Assembly: GCA_026391945.1 (NCBI GenBank) | Contig: JAPLDA010000080.1 | Location: 1-35,676 of the forward strand | Direction of reading: 5' to 3' | Length of the DNA: 35,676 nt | From: Bacteroidota bacterium | Lineage (GTDB): Bacteria; Bacteroidota; Bacteroidia; AKYH767-A; 2013-40CM-41-45 | In this document: positions 32,011 through 35,676 of the stretch, in pieces | How the letters are laid out: the number at the start of each line of letters is the position of its first letter | Numbering within the stretch: the stretch's first letter is position 1 | Position numbers and translations under genes: made by a program | The notes under the pieces: model-generated | What the model saw: only the letters and a program-made list of their open reading frames with translations | What the model was told of the DNA's origin: nothing | The model's database searches: none

Positions 32011-33183
32011 TCAGGAAGGTTCTCCGAGTACCTGTTGGTACACGCCAAGGAATTTTTTGCTGACTGTTTCAGATGAAAACCTGCTGGCTGCAAATTGTTT
32101 TAGTTGATCCGGAGGATAGGATTTGAAAGTTCCCGTCATTTTTTTTATTGCGCTGATCAACTGTTCCCTGCTTCCCGGATCAATCAGTATTCCTGCGGCT
32201 TCATCAATGAATTCCTGCGGCCCGCCGCAACGGGTTGCAATCACCGGCTTGCCGCATGCAAGCGCTTCTGCACAGATCAGTGAAAACGTTTCAAAGTTGC
32301 TGTTCATCACAACGAAATCACATTGCATGATCGCATCATACACCTCTTTGTTCGATTTCACTCCGTGGAAGAAAACAACATCATCGAGTTGAAGGTTGCG
32401 CACAAGATCTTTCAACATCACTTCATCTTTTCCATGTCCGATGATATCGAGCTGAAGATTGGAATGATCCCGTCTCACTGCTGAAAATGCGCGAATGGTT
32501 CCGCTGATGTTTTTGATTTCATCCACGAGATCTGCAACTACAAGAATTCTGACTGGGCCGCCGGGCTGCTTTACTTTTTCATTCATTGCCGGGACTTCAA
32601 TGATATTCGGAATGATAAAAAAATCCGAATGCAATCCATGCTCCTTCATCTTCTCTTCGAGGAAACCCGAAACTGTGGTTACTGCGGAAGATTGTTTGAC
32701 AATGAACCGGGTAAACATCCGGGCAAATAAATTTTTCTCTGCAAATTTACCGGTGGCATACCCCGACCATTGCTCACTGATAATGTATTTTTCCCCTTTC
32801 GTTATTTTCAGCCACCATGCGATAACAGCCGGCCTCAAAAGAATGTAAGCATGAACCAAATCGTAGCCGCCGAAATTTTTCTGGATGATCTGCAATCCTT
32901 TCCTTGTTGCATTGAAATAACGAAATGCCTGGAACGGTTTGAATAAGATTCCCTTTTTTTTCCGGAAGTAAACCTGAACACAAACGTATCCAGGCTTTTC
33001 AGTGATGACCGTGTCGTATATTTTTTCTCCCGGCTTTTCATCGGCCATCACATGCAGCACGGCAACATCGGCTATTGCAGAAATGGCTTCCGCATGCTTG
33101 CTTACGAACACGGCGAACTGCGGATCATTGCGGTGCAAAAACCATTTGGTGATGAATAAAATCCGGTAACGTTTCTGTTCCAT
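32011..33183 (-). CDS. Glycosyltransferase family 4 protein
   Basis: The 390-residue GT-B fold protein starts RILFITKWFLHRNDPQFAVF, where the N-terminal domain of GT4 enzymes begins. It has YDLVHAYILLRPAV, then NIIEVP, and a C-terminal donor-binding domain with RILVVADLVDEIKNI, LDIIGHGKD, FHGVKSNKEV and the E-x7-E motif ETFSLICAEALACGKPVIA (about residues 295-315), followed by GGPQEFI. It would transfer a sugar from a nucleotide-sugar donor, probably for surface polysaccharide or glycolipid. It lacks the N-terminal features of BshA, so I do not link it to bacillithiol. It follows the copper ATPase gene by 29 bases on the same strand and is probably co-transcribed, though the functional link is unclear. 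Confidence 0.85.
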   Translation of the reverse strand: MEQKRYRILFITKWFLHRNDPQFAVFVSKHAEAISAIADVAVLHVMADEKPGEKIYDTVITEKPGYVCVQVYFRKKKGILFKPFQAFRYFNATRKGLQIIQKNFGGYDLVHAYILLRPAVIAWWLKITKGEKYIISEQWSGYATGKFAEKNLFARMFTRFIVKQSSAVTTVSGFLEEKMKEHGLHSDFFIIPNIIEVPAMNEKVKQPGGPVRILVVADLVDEIKNISGTIRAFSAVRRDHSNLQLDIIGHGKDEVMLKDLVRNLQLDDVVFFHGVKSNKEVYDAIMQCDFVVMNSNFETFSLICAEALACGKPVIATRCGGPQEFIDEAAGILIDPGSREQLISAIKKMTGTFKSYPPDQLKQFAASRFSSETVSKKFLGVYQQVLGEPS

Positions 33184-33212
33184 ATTCCAGCTTCAAACGT
33201 ATGGAAAAACAG

Positions 33213-35390
33213 TCAGAAAATTTTTTTTGTTTTCAGCCTGATTGAATTGCCGATGACCACTACGTCGCTGAATGCCATCGACAGCGCCCCGATCATCGGG
33301 TTCAGCATGCCGGCAGCGGCCACCGGGATGGCGAGTGCATTGTAGAAAAAAGCCCAGAATAAATTCTGCCGGATGGTGATCAGCGTATGTTTGCTGAGTT
33401 GGATCGCTTTCAAAAGAGTTCCCATATCGTGGCTGTGTAAAAGCACCACCTGCGCCGATTGAATGGCCACCTGCGTGGCGTTGCCCATGGAAACACCTAC
33501 CGTCGCTTTTGCCAGCGCAGGTGCATCGTTCACACCATCACCCACCATCGCTGTCGGAGAAAGGCTGCTCAGTTTTTCAATGATCGCCAGTTTTTCTTTT
33601 GGCAGTTGCTCACTGAAGGTTTCATCCATGCCAAGCTGAGCCGCCACCGAATCGCAGATTTTTTTCCTGTCACCGCTTACCATCACCGTCCGGATTCCAA
33701 GTTTTTTCAGCTGCACAATCAGTTCCTTTGCATCGTGCTTGATTTCATCTTCCAGATCAACGGTTGCAAGGAGTTCGTTGTTCTTCAGCACATAGACATG
33801 GTGTGATGCATCTTTGAAAAAATGTTTCACCATCTGGAAAGAGCCGGCACTGTAAAGATTTCCGTTTTCATCCGTTGCATTGATACCAATTCCTTTATCT
33901 TCTTCAATTTTTTTCCAGCGGACGAGAACGCTTTTACCGGCCGCCTCCCTGCATTCATTTACGAGTGACTTTGCCACAGGGTGAGAGGAATGCTGTTCCA
34001 GTGAAAAGAGCAGCGCCCGCACCGAATCTTCATCCGAATGAAACACTTCCATTTTCCGGATCCGGAAATTTCCCGTTGTGAGCGTACCGGTTTTATCAAA
34101 GACCACCGTTTTAATTCCGGCGAAACTCTCCAACGTACTTCCTCCTTTGATGAGGATGCCGTTTTTTGCCGCCCTCCCGATCCCGACCATCACAGCCGTT
34201 GGCGTAGCAAGTCCCATGGCGCACGGACAAGAAATCACCAGCACGGCGATGCTGCTCATGAGTGATTGCTGCATGGCAAAATGCAGAAGAAAAAAAGAAA
34301 CAATGAAAGTTACTACAGAAATGGCAACCACAACGGGAACAAATACAGCGCTTACCTTATCGCCTAACTTCTGAATCGGTGGTTTGCTGTTCTGAGCATT
34401 TTTAACCAACTCAATAATTTTTGCGAGCACTGTTTCACTCCCGACTTTTTCTGCTCTCATTTTCAGAGAACCGCTTTCCACAAGAGTACCGCCGATCACT
34501 TCATCGCCGGAATTTTTATTTGCCGGGATGCTTTCCCCGGTGATGATGGCTTCATTGATGGAAACATTTCCCCATGTAATCACTCCGTCAACAGGAATTT
34601 TATCACCGGTATTCACGAGCAGCAAGTCACCTTTTTTAATTTCGTTGATGCTGATTTCATCCACCTGTTCCTTTCCATTTCCCGTTGATTGTAACCGCTT
34701 TGCTTTTGATGGCTGAAGTTTCCCCAGGTCGTTGATGGCTGTCGTAGTTTGCTTCACCGACCGGTGTTCGATCAGGTTCCCCATCAACACAAGGGTGATG
34801 ATGGTGGCGGCCGTCTCATAAAAAAGGAAGTTGGCCGCTTCCGGTTTCCCATAATACATGAACGTTCCCGCCAGGCTGTAGATAAATGCAGAGCCCGAAC
34901 CAATGGCAATTAAAACATCCATGTTGGGAACGCCCGACCGGAGCGACATCCAGGCACTTCTGCCAAAGTGTTGAGCACCGATCATCATGACCGGTATGCA
35001 AAACAAAAGCTGGAACAATGGATGGTGCAGGAAGTGAAACGGCAGGATCATGTGAACCAAAAGGGGAACAGAAAAAAACAAACTCCAATAAAATTTCTTT
35101 TCGATGGGAGAAGAAGTGGCTGCCTCATGATGAGCGTGTCCATGGGGATCAAGGCTTTCAGTCAATGAAGTGGATGAACCCGGGGGATTCACGACATGGT
35201 ATCCCAAACTGTTGATATCCTTTACGGCCTTTTCAATCGTTCCGGAAGTTGTCTCACGAAAACTCACCTCGCCGGTAATAAAACTGACATTCACCTCATC
35301 CAGACCTTCTTTCTCAAGTACTTTTGTAACGGTGAGCGCACAATTGGTGCAGGTCATTCCTTCAACATTCAATATTATTTTGTTTTCCAT
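33213..35390 (-). CDS. Copper-type P1B ATPase
   Basis: The 725-residue pump has an N-terminal heavy-metal-associated domain (EGMTCTNCAL, C14-x-x-C17), a His-rich linker (HGHAHHEAA) and eight membrane spans. The transport motif CPC is near residue 385 (ISCPCAMGLATPTAV). The phosphorylation motif DKTGT is near 427, then SSHPVAKSL and GDGVNDAPALA near 615. These place it in the P1B-1 Cu(I) group (CopA/CopZ-type export). In the last membrane pair, YNALAIPVAAAG is standard, but the final segment has M-A-F-S-D where classical CopA has M-x-x-S-S. I believe this variant is common in Bacteroidota. It could export excess copper or supply copper to oxidases; no neighbour decides between them. Confidence 0.9.
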   Translation of the reverse strand: MENKIILNVEGMTCTNCALTVTKVLEKEGLDEVNVSFITGEVSFRETTSGTIEKAVKDINSLGYHVVNPPGSSTSLTESLDPHGHAHHEAATSSPIEKKFYWSLFFSVPLLVHMILPFHFLHHPLFQLLFCIPVMMIGAQHFGRSAWMSLRSGVPNMDVLIAIGSGSAFIYSLAGTFMYYGKPEAANFLFYETAATIITLVLMGNLIEHRSVKQTTTAINDLGKLQPSKAKRLQSTGNGKEQVDEISINEIKKGDLLLVNTGDKIPVDGVITWGNVSINEAIITGESIPANKNSGDEVIGGTLVESGSLKMRAEKVGSETVLAKIIELVKNAQNSKPPIQKLGDKVSAVFVPVVVAISVVTFIVSFFLLHFAMQQSLMSSIAVLVISCPCAMGLATPTAVMVGIGRAAKNGILIKGGSTLESFAGIKTVVFDKTGTLTTGNFRIRKMEVFHSDEDSVRALLFSLEQHSSHPVAKSLVNECREAAGKSVLVRWKKIEEDKGIGINATDENGNLYSAGSFQMVKHFFKDASHHVYVLKNNELLATVDLEDEIKHDAKELIVQLKKLGIRTVMVSGDRKKICDSVAAQLGMDETFSEQLPKEKLAIIEKLSSLSPTAMVGDGVNDAPALAKATVGVSMGNATQVAIQSAQVVLLHSHDMGTLLKAIQLSKHTLITIRQNLFWAFFYNALAIPVAAAGMLNPMIGALSMAFSDVVVIGNSIRLKTKKIF

Positions 35391-35475
35391 GGAAAAAAGT
35401 TGGCGTAAAGTTAGCGGAAATCATTCTTTCATGATGAGAAATAAATGAATAGACTCAAACTGAAAAATTATTCTG

Positions 35476-35505
35476 TTGTACAGATAAAATAAATGAATAT
35501 TTTTG
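35476..35505 (+). promoter_or_regulatory. Promoter for the tRNA-like repeats
   Basis: TTG (35476-35478, part of GTTG) is followed by 19 bases and TATTTTTG (35498-35505), an exact TAnnTTTG. The predicted start near 35512 is about 25 bases before the first tRNA-like unit, as expected for a stable-RNA promoter. Confidence 0.6.
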
Positions 35506-35537
35506 CATCCCGTTTCCGAAAACACCCGGAAATCAAA

Positions 35538-35676
35538 TGGTGGTTGTAGCTCAGTTGGTTTGACCCCTCCGATTGAAATCGGAGGGGTCGTGAGAAAGTA
35601 AAATATTAAATGGTGGTGGTAGCTCAGTTGGTTTGAGCACTCCGATTGAAATCGGAGGGGTCGTGAGAAAGTAAAA
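35538..35676 (+). repeat. Tandem 73-bp tRNA-like units (two visible, second cut by window edge)
   Basis: Unit 1 starts at 35538 and unit 2 at 35611; they differ at 3 of 66 comparable bases. Each begins like a tRNA 5' half: a GGTGGTTG or GGTGGTGG acceptor-like start, TA, D-arm GCTCAGTTGGTTTGAGC (in unit 2), then an anticodon-arm-like hairpin with TTGAAA at its tip. After GTGAG, where a T-arm with TTCRA should follow, both units switch to AAAGTAAAA. No T-arm or 3' acceptor strand is present, so neither unit is a complete tRNA. In unit 1 the D-stem is broken (GCTC against GACC) because the hairpin has become perfect. They may be tRNA-derived fragments or an assembly artefact at a contig end. Confidence 0.7.

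Noticed and set aside
32011-33183. BshA, partner of BshB1
   Set aside because: It is a GT4 enzyme, but its N-terminus lacks the glycine-rich opening typical of BshA, and it is transcribed with the copper ATPase, not bshB1.
35538-35610. Functional tRNA (Phe- or His-like)
   Set aside because: There is no T-arm or 3' acceptor strand, the loop has the wrong length for a seven-base anticodon loop, and the D-stem is broken in this unit.

Overview
The window reads as a piece of a Bacteroidota chromosome or draft contig. The evidence is: three proteins with C-terminal type IX secretion (T9SS type A) sorting tails; a bacillithiol deacetylase; a UbiA enzyme of the geranylgeranylglycerol-phosphate type; a PorE-like OmpA/beta-propeller protein; promoters of the form TTTG-N19/20-TAnnTTTG; and little sign of Shine-Dalgarno sites. 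Both ends look like breakpoints: the left edge cuts a Maf gene and the right edge stops inside a tRNA-like tandem repeat.

Layout. 1-174 (-): 5' part of maf. 434-6605 (+): five genes for exported or envelope proteins (WD40-like propeller, small secreted protein, PQQ-like propeller, PorE-like OmpA protein, unknown secreted protein). 6636-14725 (-): UbiA prenyltransferase, DUF2520 Rossmann protein, a cytochrome c maturation set in the order ccmB-ccmC-ccmD-like-ccmE-ccmF, and a beta-CASP metallo-beta-lactamase RNase at the promoter-proximal end. 14726-27430: a visibly AT-richer block with a 3158-residue T9SS surface protein, a 524-residue T9SS protein coupled to it by an ATGA overlap, a truncated copy of an N-terminus like that of the 524-residue protein, and the deleted remains of an IS5-type transposase next to a 60-bp palindrome. 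27431-35390: a regulatory-like-domain protein (-), a 378-bp array of 21-bp repeats, bshB1 (+), a T9SS BNR-repeat protein (-), a family 4 glycosyltransferase (-) and a copper-type P1B ATPase (-). 35476-35676: a promoter and two tandem 73-bp tRNA-like units.

How the genes work together. The ccm cluster exports and ligates heme to apocytochromes c. Its CcmE has a CxxxY heme site instead of HxxxY. The copper ATPase may serve oxidase assembly or copper detoxification. BshB1 is one step of bacillithiol synthesis; bshA and bshC are not here. The T9SS proteins are candidate adhesins or secreted surface proteins. The UbiA, DUF2520 and Maf genes look like a conserved Bacteroidota neighbourhood that was split by the 6-kb plus-strand envelope block and has lost the HAD phosphatase I would expect.

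The most unusual non-coding content is short-period repetition. There is an exact-phase 21-bp array (18 units, 105-bp higher-order period, no stop trinucleotide on the + strand), a 17-unit heptamer tract, smaller heptamer and octamer tracts in other spacers and in one signal-peptide coding region, and a tRNA-like repeat in which one copy looks corrected to a perfect palindrome. No CRISPR array, rRNA or complete tRNA gene was seen.
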